64,000 bases of DNA from Acidobacteriota bacterium (GCA_030550025.1 JAUQQC010000001.1:414351-478350), one strand, 5' to 3'. Counted from the first letter of the stretch, positions 1 through 9,338 are shown. Notes: generated from the sequence alone by a model not told the origin. Numbers and translations are program-made.

Positions 1-1
1 T

Positions 2-385
2 CCGTCGGGATTCCTCGTCCTCTCCGGGGATGATGTGTGGACGCTTCCGATTCTCGCGCTCGGTGGGGATGGAGTGATCTCGGTCGCCGCCAATGAAGCG
101 CCGGCCGAAATGCGGGAGCTGGTGGCGGCGGCACTGGCCGGAGACTTTGACCGTGCGCGCGCCGCACACTATCGGCTGCTGCCGCTCATGCGTGGGAATT
201 TCTTCGAGACGAATCCGATCCCCGTCAAAGCGGCCTTGGCTATGATGGGGCTGATCGAGGAGAATTATCGTTTGCCGCTCGTCCCGCCTCGTGCGGAGAC
301 GCGCGAGCGGCTGCGAGCAATCTTGGCCGATCTCCACTTGCTTCCGGCGGGAGCGGGCCATGGACCTGTCGCAACTCAGGGCTGA
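2..385 (+). CDS. dapA: 4-hydroxy-tetrahydrodipicolinate synthase, C-terminal part (5' end outside window)
   Basis: The reading frame is open from the left edge and encodes the last ~127 residues of a DapA-type aldolase. This enzyme condenses pyruvate with aspartate semialdehyde in lysine and diaminopimelate synthesis. Recognisable family text includes the segment LALGGDGVISVAANEAP and the late NPIPVKAALAMMG motif (helical C-terminal region). The Schiff-base lysine lies upstream of the window. The 3' end overlaps dapD by 26 nt, which suggests translational coupling. The next genes serve the same pathway and peptidoglycan synthesis, which supports the call. Confidence 0.9.
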   Translation, partial: PSGFLVLSGDDVWTLPILALGGDGVISVAANEAPAEMRELVAAALAGDFDRARAAHYRLLPLMRGNFFETNPIPVKAALAMMGLIEENYRLPLVPPRAETRERLRAILADLHLLPAGAGHGPVATQG

Positions 386-1208
386 GATCGAGCGACTCTT
401 CGAAGCGCCTCTTGAAGAGGCGCGGGAGCGCGGCCGCCCGATCTTCGAGGAATTCAAGCGGCAGCTCAACCAGGGGCGCCTTCGAGCAGCCGAGCCTCGT
501 GAAGGGCACTGGATCGTGAACGCGTGGGTGAAGAAGGGCATTCTGCTCGGATTTCGAATCGGCGCGCTCGTCGATTATTCGATCAATGAGCAGTTCCGGT
601 TCTCGGACAAGGACACGTATCCGCTGAAAGCTCTCGAAGGGGTGCGTCAGGGCATCCGCGTCGTGCCCGGAGGCACGGCGATCCGCGATGGAGCGTATAT
701 TGCGCCGGGGGTCATCGTCATGCCCCCCTCATACATCAACGTCGGCGCGTATGTGGACGAAGGCACGATGGTGGATTCCCATGTCCTGATTGGGTCGTGC
801 GCGCAGATCGGCAAGCGGGTGCATGTGAGCGCGGGAGCCCAAATCGGCGGCGTGCTTGAGCCTCCCGGAGCCTGGCCGGTCATCCTCGAGGATGAGGTAT
901 TGGTAGGCGGTCAGTGCGGCGTCTTCGAGGGGACAATCGTCAAGCGACGCGCCGTCTTAGGCGCCGGCGTCATCCTGACCAGCTCGACGCCGGTGTACGA
1001 TCTCGTGCACGGGCGCATTTATCGCGGGGGGCATGGGGTGCCGCTGGTGATCCCGGAAGGAGCGGTCGTCGTTCCGGGGGCGCGACCGGCTCCTGGTGAG
1101 TTCGCGCGCGCGCATGGACTCGCAATCACGACGCCCGTGATCGTGAAATACCGCGATGAGCGGACGGATTGGCGCACAGCGTTGGAAGAGGTCCTGCGCA
1201 TGAGTTGA
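360..1208 (+). CDS. dapD: 2,3,4,5-tetrahydropyridine-2,6-dicarboxylate N-succinyltransferase
   Basis: DapD transfers succinyl from succinyl-CoA to tetrahydrodipicolinate in the succinylase branch of DAP/lysine synthesis. The 282-residue length is typical. A left-handed beta-helix with hexapeptide repeats runs from about residue 95 to 235, including GVIVMPPSYINVGAYVDEG and GSCAQIGKRVHVSAGAQIGG, followed by the characteristic SSTPVYDL segment. I chose the ATG at 360 (MDLSQLRAEIERLF) because it matches the family N-terminus; a longer in-frame start at 291 would lie deep inside dapA. The gene overlaps the end of dapA and precedes murB by 28 nt, so the cluster is probably one operon. Confidence 0.93.
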   Translation: MDLSQLRAEIERLFEAPLEEARERGRPIFEEFKRQLNQGRLRAAEPREGHWIVNAWVKKGILLGFRIGALVDYSINEQFRFSDKDTYPLKALEGVRQGIRVVPGGTAIRDGAYIAPGVIVMPPSYINVGAYVDEGTMVDSHVLIGSCAQIGKRVHVSAGAQIGGVLEPPGAWPVILEDEVLVGGQCGVFEGTIVKRRAVLGAGVILTSSTPVYDLVHGRIYRGGHGVPLVIPEGAVVVPGARPAPGEFARAHGLAITTPVIVKYRDERTDWRTALEEVLRMS

Positions 1209-1236
1209 ATCACTGCTTCCGTCGGCCGAGGAGGGA

Positions 1237-2172
1237 ATGGCGCGAGAAGGCGACATCGCGTGCGCCGCAATGGGCGAATTCGCGCGCGCTTTTGAGGCGC
1301 GGTTGGGATCGGGGCGGCTTCGGTATCAAGAGCCATTAGCTCCGTATGTGAATTGGCGCGTGGGGGGGCCAGCTGAGTGGTTCTTCATCGCCCGCACGCG
1401 CGCAGACCTGATCGCCGCCGTGCGCACAGCGCGCGAAGCTGCTCTGTCGGTGACGATCCTCGGGTATGGAGCCAACGTCCTCGTCTCCGATGCCGGAGTC
1501 GCTGGGCTTGTCATCCTGAATCGCGCCGAGGGCATGGAGGTCCGAGGAGAAGAGATCTGGGCCGAATCGGGCATGAACCTCGTGGCGTTGGCGCGTCGCG
1601 CCAGTGAGGCCGAGATCGGCGGCTTCGAGTTCCTCGTCGGCATCCCGGGGACGCTTGGGGGCGCAATCGTCGGAAACGCTGGGACGCGGGAGGAATGGAT
1701 CGGCGAGCGCGTGCTCGAAGTGGAGGCGTTGGATGAACAGAACGAAGTGGTCGTCTTGTCCCGAGCGCAACTCGACTTCGGGTATCGCTGGAGCCGATTT
1801 CAACGGACGAACGAGGTGGTCTTGGCGGCTCGGCTGAAGGGGTACCGTGCGCCGCGCGCGAACATCGAGGCGAGGATGCGGCAAATGCTTGAAGCGAGAA
1901 AGCAGCAACCTTCGGGGCCGAGTGCGGGCTCCGTCTTCAAAAACCCTCCGGGAGACTATGCAGGCCGGCTCATCGAGGCGTGCGGCTTGAAGGGGTATCG
2001 TCTCGGTGGGGCGATGATCTCCGAGCGGCATGCCAACTTCATCCTCAACACGGGGGGGGCGACTGCGCGCGACATTCACATGTTGATTCAATTGGCGAAG
2101 ATGGCTGTACGCGAACGATTCGGCATTCTCCTGGAAGAGGAGATTCGCTATATAGGCGTATGGGACTCGTGA
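1237..2172 (+). CDS. murB: UDP-N-acetylenolpyruvoylglucosamine reductase
   Basis: MurB is the FAD-dependent, NADPH-using enzyme that reduces UDP-GlcNAc-enolpyruvate to UDP-MurNAc in the cytoplasm. The FAD-binding domain shows GYGANVLVSDAG and GIPGTLGGAIVGNAG. The catalytic serine is in PSAGSVFKNP, and the late acid is in the LLEEEIRYIG segment. The length (311 aa) is normal. Two ATGs are possible, 1237 and 1270. A GAGGAGGG run ends just before 1237, which is unusually close, so the start is uncertain by 11 codons. The murA start codon overlaps the 3' end of this gene, so the next enzyme of the same pathway step is coupled to it. Confidence 0.93.
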   Translation: MAREGDIACAAMGEFARAFEARLGSGRLRYQEPLAPYVNWRVGGPAEWFFIARTRADLIAAVRTAREAALSVTILGYGANVLVSDAGVAGLVILNRAEGMEVRGEEIWAESGMNLVALARRASEAEIGGFEFLVGIPGTLGGAIVGNAGTREEWIGERVLEVEALDEQNEVVVLSRAQLDFGYRWSRFQRTNEVVLAARLKGYRAPRANIEARMRQMLEARKQQPSGPSAGSVFKNPPGDYAGRLIEACGLKGYRLGGAMISERHANFILNTGGATARDIHMLIQLAKMAVRERFGILLEEEIRYIGVWDS

Positions 2173-3488
2173 GATGGAGGATTCGCGGAGGGCGGCCGCT
2201 CCATGGGCGCGTACGCGTGAGCGGGGCGAAGAACACGGCTTTCAAAGTGATGATCGCCGCGCTGCTGGCCGACAGCCCCAGCATCTTGGAGAACGTCCCC
2301 GACGTCGAGGACGTGCACCTTGTGGCATGCGCGATCGAAGCACTGGGCGGACGCGCGATGCGCTTGGCGCCGACGACCTGGGTCGTTGATCCACGTCCCC
2401 TCAGTGAGTCGCATGTGGTGGTCTGTTCGTTGGAACGGACGCGAGCTTCGTCGCTACTGCTGGTGCCATTGCTGGTGCGTTTTGGCGAGGCCCTCGTCCC
2501 TGAGCCCGGAGGGGATCGTATCGGGCGGCGCCCTCTGGATCGAGCGCTCGCTGGGCTCGAGGCTTTGGGGGCACACGTTGAAAAGCGCGGCAAGCAGCTG
2601 CTGGTGCGCGCGACTCAGCTTCGCGGTGCACGCTATCGCTTTCCGAAGAATACGCATACGGGAACCGAGATCTTGCTTTTGGCGGCTGCTTGCGCCCAAG
2701 GAGAGACGCTCTTGGAGAACGCCGCACAGGAGCCTGAGGTGGATGATCTCATCGCGTTCCTGAACGCGATGGGGGCGCGTATCTGTCGAACGAGCGAGCG
2801 GACAATTCGCATCGAGGGAGGGGTTCAGCTACGCGGCGCTCGCCATCGCGTGATGCCGGATCGCAACGAAGCGGTCACCTTCGCGTGCGCTGCGCTGGCG
2901 ACGAAAGGGGAGGTCGAGATCGAAGAAGTGCGAGCGACGGATGTGCGGGCGTTCCTCGAGGTCCTGGAGGAGATCGGGGCCGGATCGGCGCATTGCGAGA
3001 CGACATGGCGCGTTTGGTATCGGGGCCCGTTGCGCTCCGTCGTCATCCGGACGGCGCCGCATCCCGGATTCATGACCGATTGGCAACCGCTTATCGCCCC
3101 GGTGCTCACGCAAGCTGAGGGAGTGAGCATCATCCATGAGACCGTCTTCGAGAACCGGTTCCACTACGCACGGGAATTGCAGCGCATGGGCGCGCGGATC
3201 GAGTTCTTCAATCCACCCGTCGAGAATCCGGACGCCGTATACAACTTCAATCTCGAAGACGATCGCCCCGAATTCTTCCACGCCATTCGGATCTTCGGTC
3301 CGACGCCACTGCATCCGGCGATGGTGAGGGCGATGGACATCCGAGGGGGGGCTGCGCTCGTCATCGCCGCGCTGGCCGCGCATGGGGAGAGCGTCGTGGA
3401 AGGGATCGAGCATCTGAAGCGGGGGTATGAGCGGCTGGATGTCGCGCTGCGTGCTCTCGGCGCGGAGATCGAACGGGAGGAGGGGTGA
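2160..3488 (+). CDS. murA: UDP-N-acetylglucosamine 1-carboxyvinyltransferase (MurA), Asp in place of the active-site Cys
   Basis: MurA adds enolpyruvate from PEP to UDP-GlcNAc, the first committed step of peptidoglycan synthesis. The 442-residue product has the SGAKN motif with Lys24-Asn25 near the N-terminus and the late TDWQP motif with Asp307. The mobile-loop motif that usually reads GGCxIGxRP reads GGDRIGRRP, so residue 119 (codon GAT at 2514) is Asp where fosfomycin-sensitive enzymes have Cys. This substitution occurs naturally in mycobacterial and chlamydial MurA and is compatible with catalysis. The start is the ATG inside the murB 3' end; the open frame extends upstream only as a shadow of murB. 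The order murB-murA and the intact Lys/Asp residues argue that it is functional. Confidence 0.88.
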   Translation: MGLVRWRIRGGRPLHGRVRVSGAKNTAFKVMIAALLADSPSILENVPDVEDVHLVACAIEALGGRAMRLAPTTWVVDPRPLSESHVVVCSLERTRASSLLLVPLLVRFGEALVPEPGGDRIGRRPLDRALAGLEALGAHVEKRGKQLLVRATQLRGARYRFPKNTHTGTEILLLAAACAQGETLLENAAQEPEVDDLIAFLNAMGARICRTSERTIRIEGGVQLRGARHRVMPDRNEAVTFACAALATKGEVEIEEVRATDVRAFLEVLEEIGAGSAHCETTWRVWYRGPLRSVVIRTAPHPGFMTDWQPLIAPVLTQAEGVSIIHETVFENRFHYARELQRMGARIEFFNPPVENPDAVYNFNLEDDRPEFFHAIRIFGPTPLHPAMVRAMDIRGGAALVIAALAAHGESVVEGIEHLKRGYERLDVALRALGAEIEREEG

Positions 3489-3530
3489 ACGCTCCGAGCA
3501 TGGCGTCGTGGGGAAAGAGGGATCGCCAAA

Positions 3531-3566
3531 CGATGAGCCGAGTCCAAGGTCGGACTCGGCCCATCG
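3531..3566. terminator. Hairpin between convergent genes
   Basis: A perfect 9-bp inverted repeat (GCCGAGTCC at 3537-3545 and GGACTCGGC at 3552-3560, 6-nt loop) extends by five more pairs (CGATG/CATCG) across one mismatch. It sits in the 100-bp gap between the convergent murA and amidohydrolase genes. There is no clear T-run, so bidirectional termination is an inference from position and strength. Confidence 0.55.
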
Positions 3567-3588
3567 CTGGCGTCCTCCAGTCCTCTGG

Positions 3589-6500
3589 TCATTGGCGCGT
3601 TGGGACTGCGGGCGGATCGTTCTCCCACCAATATTGTCGTTCCAGCTTCTTCGGCGTCGGCCAAATTTGATCGAGCGTATCCCCGTCGAAGAGGAATCCG
3701 TTCTTCATCACGTATCGGATGCTCGTCGTGTGGCGAAGATCCGCGAGCGGATTCTTCTCGAGCACGACCAGATCGGCGAGCTTCCCGACGTCGAGCGAAC
3801 CGAGGTCTTGCTGCAAGCCAAGGGCCTCTGCGCCGAAGATCGTGGCGACCTTCAGCGCCTCGTACGGGGACATCCCCCCCGAGGCGATGCTCCACAGCTC
3901 CCAGTGCGCGCCGAGGCCTTGGAGCTGCCCGTGACTGCCGAGGCACACGCGCCCGCCTGCGCGCACAATGGCCGCGCACGCACGCGCGATCCCCACATGG
4001 CCGTATTCTTCAGCCAGGAACCACTGCCGCCGGCGTCGGACCATTGTATCCAGAAGCTCATGCGGGATGAAGCGGCGCAGTTTCTGGTTCCCGTGCACGT
4101 CATCCGATGTGAAGTAGTAGTTCTCCGTGAACGGGGCACCGTAGGCCACCAGGATCGTCGGCGTGTAAAACGTCTTCGTCCGCGCCACGAACTCGATGAC
4201 GTCTTTGTGCAGGGGATGAATCGGAAGGGCATGTTCCTGTCCGGAGAAACCATCCATCATCTGCGTGAGATCGAGCTTCATGTCGAGCGCACCTTCGGTC
4301 GTCGGCGTGATCCCGAGTTCCCGACAGGCGATCGCCACCCATTGGCGCACGATCCGGTCGCCGGCCACATACTGCTTCAGCGTGTTCGTTTGATAGGCTT
4401 CCTTATAGCGTTTGAGGAACGCGCGCGTCGTCTCCAGGTCGTCGAGTCCCGAACGCGAGAAGATGCCAGGACCGGTCGAGAAGATGCGCGGCCCGAGGAT
4501 CTCCCCGGCCTCGACCAGATCAGCGTACGCGAAGACGTCGGGCGTCCCGCTCTGCGGATCGCGCGTGGTCGTGACGCCATAAGCGAGATTGGCCAGATAT
4601 TGCCAAACCTGCGTCTGATGTACGCCCCGCGGTGGCCACATGTGGGCATGCACATCTACGAATCCGGGGATGATCGTCTTGCCGGTCACGTCCAGGACGC
4701 GAGCGCCAGCCGGGATGGGCACGCGACCTTTCGGACCAATGGCTGCGATGCGATTCTCGGTGATGACGATGTCCCCGCGTTCGATGACCTCATCGCCCCG
4801 CATGGTGATGAGCCGTGCACCGCTCAGGACAATCGTGCCACTGGGTCGCGCGCGCGGGACTTCGACGACGATGTCTCTCGCCTCCGGCTTCTCGGTCGAG
4901 AGGTCCTGCCGATAGAACTTCGCCCCCCAAGACCACGTGAGGGCTTTCCCATCGGCGGACCAGTTAAGATACTCGCCCCCTTCAAGGGACACCCGCTTGA
5001 CGGGCACGGCCGATTGTCCGTTCGGGGTGATCGTGATGGTGATCGTCTCGCGCCCGGCTTTGGGGACGGGGATCAGATAGAGCTTATTCTGCAAGCTGAC
5101 GAACGCGCGCTCCCCATCGGGCGAGAGCCGGATCTCATCGGCGTCAGGGGGGAAGGGACCTGGAGCGGAACCCCGCACGCGGAAATGCGTGCGCCGATCC
5201 AGTCCGTCGAGCCGCAGCGAGGTCAATCCCCGTGAGGTCGTCAGGTAAATCCGATCGGGCTCGCGCGCGAAATGCGGCGCTGTCCCGCCTTGCGTTGGCC
5301 CGATGAGCGTGGATTCTCCACCTGCGGCCGGGATCCACCGGAGTTCGAGTCCGATCCCAGGGGAAATGCCCGTGATCTCCGCGATACGAGTCTCGTCGGG
5401 AAGGAGATCGGGATGGAGCTTGGTACGATGTTCTCGCAGCTCGGCGTATAAATGTTGGTGCGTCGGGCCGGAGATGAAGATGATCTTGGAACCATCGGGG
5501 GAATAGACTGGGGAGGAGTAATAGGCCGGGCGGCGGGTCAATTGCTCCGGCGGCGAACTCCCATCAGCAGCCGCGCGAAAGATGTGTCCGCCCTGTGGCG
5601 ACCACGTCACGTACGCGATGTATCGGCCATCGGGCGACCACGTGGGCATGAATTCGCCGACTGATGCGTTCGTCAGACGTCGAGGCGTTCCCGATGGCCA
5701 GTCCATGACCCAGATCTTATTGAACGCGCTGAAGGCGAGCCGTCGGCCATCAGGAGAGAGCACCGGCCAACGAATCAACCGCGCGCGCACCATCGGGCTG
5801 TCGTCTACTCGGTATTGGAAGTAAACACGCGGGCCGATCTCCACTTCGACCTTGGCCGTGAAGGGGATCAGCGTGCGTTGCCCCGTCTCGAAATCCACAC
5901 GCCAAATCTTGCCTTCGATCGGCACGATGAGGGCACTCCCATCAGGCAGGAAGGCATAACCGGGCATCGTATCTCGCGTCGCCCGCGACTCCTGATCGTC
6001 GCGCGTGACCGGATAAATTAGCCAGCGTTCTTCGCCTGTTTCGAGATCGCGAACGCGCAGACCCGTTCCGGTCTCGTAGCGCGTGGCGTAGACGAGCTTC
6101 TTCCCATCGGGCGAGAGAACGGGACGCATGGCGCTCCCTTGCGCATTGGTGATGGTCGTCGTCTCCCCCGTCTCGCGGTCGAAGCGGACGATTTGCCAGA
6201 GAGGGAACATGGCGTTGTAGGTGAAAGCCCCTGTGCGCACCGAGTAGTAGATATACCGCCCATCGGGCGAGACAACGGCTCCCATTTTGTTCTGGCGCGG
6301 ACGGGCCGGCTCTTGCGAGCCCGGTTCGGGTAAAGGGGGATCCGGTGGCCCGATTTGAACGCCCGTTCCCCCCTCGATATGGTACATCCACAAGGAGAAC
6401 GTCCCGATCGGATCGGTCGAGCGGGAGACGACAATGTATCGGCCATCCGGCGTCCACGTCGGTGAGACGAACATCTGATTGCGCCCCTTCGTCACCGGTT

Positions 6501-6915
6501 TCGGGTCAGAGCCATCGGCGTTCGCCACCCAGACGTTCTCAGCGCCGCTGCGGTCGCTGAGAAAGACGATCTTCTTTCCATCGGGGGAGAATTTCGGCTG
6601 ACTCTCAAATGACATCCCGCCCAGAAGGCGCTTCGCTTCCCCACCGGTGATCGGCAGAGCGTAAAGGTCACCCAGCAAATCGAAGACGATGGTTTGGCCG
6701 TCCGGAGAGACGTCGAGCGACATCCACGTCCCTTCGTCCGTGGTGAACGCGATCGTCTCGATCGGTTTGAGTGGCAGTTCTTCTCTCTTCTCCTCCGATC
6801 TCGATTCCGGCTTCGGTTCCTGACCTGAAGCGCGGAGGCTCGGAAGCGAAGCCGCGGTTATCACCAGAAGGAGAGAGAGCACAAGGCGAATCGAACGAAT
6901 CATCGGCCTCATCAC
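3589..6915 (-). CDS. Exported TolB-like beta-propeller/amidohydrolase fusion protein
   Basis: A 1108-residue protein with an N-terminal signal peptide (hydrophobic run from about residue 8 to 28). Many PD40/WD40-like TolB blades of the form SPDGxxIxF fill residues ~55 to 650. A C-terminal amidohydrolase domain follows, with the metal-binding motif GFVDVHAHMW near residue 755 and the family ending GSLDVGKLADLVVLEKNPL. The architecture is typical of exported acidobacterial and Bacteroidota hydrolases, thought to act on peptides or cyclic amides; the substrate cannot be read from the sequence. The gene is monocistronic, convergent with murA, and has its own promoter at 6966-6994. The ATG at 6915 follows a GGAGGAG-type Shine-Dalgarno sequence. 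Confidence 0.85.
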   Translation of the reverse strand: MMRPMIRSIRLVLSLLLVITAASLPSLRASGQEPKPESRSEEKREELPLKPIETIAFTTDEGTWMSLDVSPDGQTIVFDLLGDLYALPITGGEAKRLLGGMSFESQPKFSPDGKKIVFLSDRSGAENVWVANADGSDPKPVTKGRNQMFVSPTWTPDGRYIVVSRSTDPIGTFSLWMYHIEGGTGVQIGPPDPPLPEPGSQEPARPRQNKMGAVVSPDGRYIYYSVRTGAFTYNAMFPLWQIVRFDRETGETTTITNAQGSAMRPVLSPDGKKLVYATRYETGTGLRVRDLETGEERWLIYPVTRDDQESRATRDTMPGYAFLPDGSALIVPIEGKIWRVDFETGQRTLIPFTAKVEVEIGPRVYFQYRVDDSPMVRARLIRWPVLSPDGRRLAFSAFNKIWVMDWPSGTPRRLTNASVGEFMPTWSPDGRYIAYVTWSPQGGHIFRAAADGSSPPEQLTRRPAYYSSPVYSPDGSKIIFISGPTHQHLYAELREHRTKLHPDLLPDETRIAEITGISPGIGLELRWIPAAGGESTLIGPTQGGTAPHFAREPDRIYLTTSRGLTSLRLDGLDRRTHFRVRGSAPGPFPPDADEIRLSPDGERAFVSLQNKLYLIPVPKAGRETITITITPNGQSAVPVKRVSLEGGEYLNWSADGKALTWSWGAKFYRQDLSTEKPEARDIVVEVPRARPSGTIVLSGARLITMRGDEVIERGDIVITENRIAAIGPKGRVPIPAGARVLDVTGKTIIPGFVDVHAHMWPPRGVHQTQVWQYLANLAYGVTTTRDPQSGTPDVFAYADLVEAGEILGPRIFSTGPGIFSRSGLDDLETTRAFLKRYKEAYQTNTLKQYVAGDRIVRQWVAIACRELGITPTTEGALDMKLDLTQMMDGFSGQEHALPIHPLHKDVIEFVARTKTFYTPTILVAYGAPFTENYYFTSDDVHGNQKLRRFIPHELLDTMVRRRRQWFLAEEYGHVGIARACAAIVRAGGRVCLGSHGQLQGLGAHWELWSIASGGMSPYEALKVATIFGAEALGLQQDLGSLDVGKLADLVVLEKNPLADLRHTTSIRYVMKNGFLFDGDTLDQIWPTPKKLERQYWWENDPPAVPTRQ

Positions 6916-6965
6916 AACTCCTCCTCCGTGGCGGGTGATCTCTTTCCCATACCGATTTCGGCATC

Positions 6966-6994
6966 ACAATATCAAGCTTCGGGGAAGGAGTCAA
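6966..6994 (-). promoter_or_regulatory. Sigma70-type promoter for the propeller/amidohydrolase gene
   Basis: Read on the minus strand, TTGACT (6994-6989) and TATTGT (6971-6966) are separated by 17 bp. The predicted start of transcription lies about 45 nt before the ATG at 6915. This is a sequence match only. Confidence 0.5.
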
Positions 6995-7091
6995 ATGCGT
7001 CGCCTGGATGAGGAAGCGTGTCGCTCTTTCCGGGAGCGAAGGCCTTTGGTAAGATGAAACCCCTTAGTGATTCTCCTTCGAGGAGGCGAGG

Positions 7092-7592
7092 ATGGACGAG
7101 CGAGCGAGGAAGACGGCGTTGCGAATGATCCCCTATGGGCTATATGTTCTGACCTCACGTTCCTCGGACGGGATGGCGGCGGCGACAGTCAACTGGGTGA
7201 CGCAGGCCTCCTTCGAGCCGCCCCTAGTGGTCGTCGCCGTGAAGACGGATTCGCGAATCTATGGAGTGATTCGCTCCTCCGGGACATTCGCATTGAATTT
7301 CCTGGGAAAAGATCAGGGGGATGTCGCTTACGCGTTTTTCAAACCGGTCGAAGGCGATGAACGACAAATCGGAGGATATGAGTATGAGACGGGAGCGACG
7401 GGAAGCCCGTTGCTGCGTATCGTACCGGCCTTCGTTGAGTGTCACGTCGCCGACATCGTTGAGCGAGGGGATCATGCGGTGGTCATCGGAGAAGTGGTAG
7501 AGGCTGGCGTTCGACGCGAGCCCGAGGGACGGCCGGATGAGGCCGTCTTGTGGTTGAGGGACCTCGGCCCGAAGATCTTCTACGGAGGCTGA
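7092..7592 (+). CDS. Flavin reductase family protein (FMN-binding)
   Basis: A 166-residue single-domain protein of the flavin reductase-like split-barrel family. The N-terminal block IPYGLYVLTSRSSDGMAAATVNW and the following SFEPPLVVVAVKTDSRIYGVI segment are characteristic. Members reduce FMN/FAD with NAD(P)H or bind FMN for oxidoreduction in the cytoplasm; the specific partner is not evident here. The ATG at 7092 follows a GAGGAGGCGAGG Shine-Dalgarno sequence. It is divergent from the amidohydrolase and convergent with the D-aminoacylase gene, so it is probably transcribed alone. No monooxygenase partner lies beside it. Confidence 0.82.
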   Translation: MDERARKTALRMIPYGLYVLTSRSSDGMAAATVNWVTQASFEPPLVVVAVKTDSRIYGVIRSSGTFALNFLGKDQGDVAYAFFKPVEGDERQIGGYEYETGATGSPLLRIVPAFVECHVADIVERGDHAVVIGEVVEAGVRREPEGRPDEAVLWLRDLGPKIFYGG

Positions 7593-7640
7593 GCGCGCCC
7601 GGCCCCCTTGCTGCGGGCTCCATGAGGCTTCATCGGCCGA

Positions 7641-9197
7641 TCATCGCGACGGCATCAGCGTGCGGCCGGGACGCTCGCCCGTTGGGTGATCGCGCTCCCA
7701 TACGAGTCGGCCGTTGACGAAAACGTATTCTACGCCCGTCGGCAGAAGATTTGGCTCGCGGAAGGTCGAGCGGTCTTGAATCCGTCGGGGATCGAAGAGA
7801 ACAAGATCGGCCACGAAGCCTTCGCGAATGAGTCCACGATCTCTCAATCCCAGGCGAGCGGCGGGCAAGCTCGTCATCTTCCGAATGGCGTCTTCGAGCG
7901 TGAGCACGCGTTGTTCGCGCACGTAGCGGGCAAGAACGCGTGGGAACGCCCCGGCTCCACGCGGATGGCGCATGCCGATGCCCCCATCGCTGGCGACCAT
8001 GACCCAGGGCTGGCGATAAAAGACACGGAGATCGGACTCTTGCATGGAGTGGCACACGACGCTCGCGCCTCCCCCGCGGACGATCTCCATGTAGACCTGA
8101 ACTGGGGTCGTCCCGCGCTCTCGCGCGATCTCCTGCAACGTCTTCCCCTCGTATTCGGGATGAGCGGGACAGCTCGTGATCAAAACGCGATCCGCCCCTC
8201 CGACGTCCTCTAAACCTTTGGCGACGGCTGCTGGATCCTCGTGTCGGCGGCTCGGCACAAGAACCGTGATCGTCGAAGCCCAAGCCTCGTAGGGGTAGGC
8301 ATCGGCCGTGACATCCAGCCCTTCGCGACGCGCGCGCTCGATCCGCGCGACGACTTCACGCGCCTTTCCCCACACGCTCGCAGTGGCCAGCTTGATGTGA
8401 GAGATATGAACCGGGATGTTCGCTTCGCGGCCAATACGAAGGGCCTCTTCGAGCGCTTCGAGCATGCGATCGCCCTCGTCGCGAATGTGGCTCACGTAGA
8501 GGCCTCGGTGACGAGCCACAACGCGCGCCAAGGCGATGATCTCTTCCGTCGTGCTCGCATATCCGATGTCATATTCGAGTCCGGTGGAGAGGCCGAAGGC
8601 TCCTTCCTGCAAACCTTGCTCAACGAGCCGCGCCATCTCGACGATCTCAGCTTCGGAGGCCGCCCGGTTCGCATCGCGACCCAGGATGAGCTGACGCACG
8701 GTCGCATGTCCGACAAGAAGTGCGACGTTGACGGCTGCTGGTTGTTCCTGACGCTTGTGAAGATATTGCGCGATAGGCCATGGGGAACTCCCGTCCAGGC
8801 CGAGGACAATCGTCGTGATGCCTTGGGCGATCTGACTCGTGGCCGTCGGCTCCACTTCAAGCCCGCGATCCGAATGGTTGTGAAGGTCAATGAAACCCGG
8901 CGCGAGAACGAGACCCGTTGCGCGCAGCACGCGGTCGTCAGGGCTGGGCGCAAATCGCCCGATGCGCGCGATCCGATCCCCAACGATGCGAACATCGGCG
9001 CGGAAGCGAGGCCGACTGCTCCCGTCCACGATCGTCGCGCCGACGATCACCCAGGAAGTGGGCTCAGGAGACGGCAGCGATTGGGGGCGTGTTAGAGGAT
9101 GGGGGGGGAACCAGAGTGCGCTTCCGAGAAGCAACACGACGATCACCCATCGTCGGCGATCGTCGTTCCATCGCATCTTCATCGGCCGCCGCTTCAT
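7641..9197 (-). CDS. N-acyl-D-amino-acid deacylase (D-aminoacylase family amidohydrolase)
   Basis: A member of the metal-dependent amidohydrolase superfamily. Metal and substrate motifs include LAPGFIDLHNHSDRG near residue 90, the GLSTGLEYDIGYAST segment, SHIRDEGDR, HISHIKLA and a late VMVASDGGIG. D-aminoacylases remove acyl groups from N-acyl-D-amino acids or act on related dipeptides. A membrane-anchor/signal segment (WVIVVLLLGSALWF) near the N-terminus suggests export. The open frame reaches 9245, but a promoter at 9211-9238 lies inside that extension, so I prefer the ATG at 9197 (518 aa); ATGs at 9182 and 9176 are also possible because no good Shine-Dalgarno sequence decides. Confidence 0.82.
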   Translation of the reverse strand: MKRRPMKMRWNDDRRRWVIVVLLLGSALWFPPHPLTRPQSLPSPEPTSWVIVGATIVDGSSRPRFRADVRIVGDRIARIGRFAPSPDDRVLRATGLVLAPGFIDLHNHSDRGLEVEPTATSQIAQGITTIVLGLDGSSPWPIAQYLHKRQEQPAAVNVALLVGHATVRQLILGRDANRAASEAEIVEMARLVEQGLQEGAFGLSTGLEYDIGYASTTEEIIALARVVARHRGLYVSHIRDEGDRMLEALEEALRIGREANIPVHISHIKLATASVWGKAREVVARIERARREGLDVTADAYPYEAWASTITVLVPSRRHEDPAAVAKGLEDVGGADRVLITSCPAHPEYEGKTLQEIARERGTTPVQVYMEIVRGGGASVVCHSMQESDLRVFYRQPWVMVASDGGIGMRHPRGAGAFPRVLARYVREQRVLTLEDAIRKMTSLPAARLGLRDRGLIREGFVADLVLFDPRRIQDRSTFREPNLLPTGVEYVFVNGRLVWERDHPTGERPGRTLMPSR

Positions 9198-9210
9198 CCG
9201 TGAGAGGGAG

Positions 9211-9238
9211 CCTATAAATCTCGGTACGTCGCTGTCAA
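9211..9238 (-). promoter_or_regulatory. Sigma70-type promoter for the D-aminoacylase gene
   Basis: On the minus strand TTGACA (9238-9233) and TATAGG (9216-9211) are 16 bp apart. Transcription would start near 9204, giving a short leader before the ATGs at 9197 to 9176. It argues against a start at 9245. Confidence 0.45.
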
Positions 9239-9338
9239 GGGACAAAGAGGGAACATCGACACAGCCCCACGCTTGACCGGTTCTCCTCGTTGTCCCGCGC
9301 TATAATTGGGGGGGGCGGATGAACGTGCCAGCATCACG

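Noticed and set aside
3427-5235. Plus-strand open frame of about 600 codons opposite the amidohydrolase gene
   Set aside because: It is a high-GC antisense shadow; the minus-strand frame has a clear signal peptide, TolB blades and amidohydrolase motifs.
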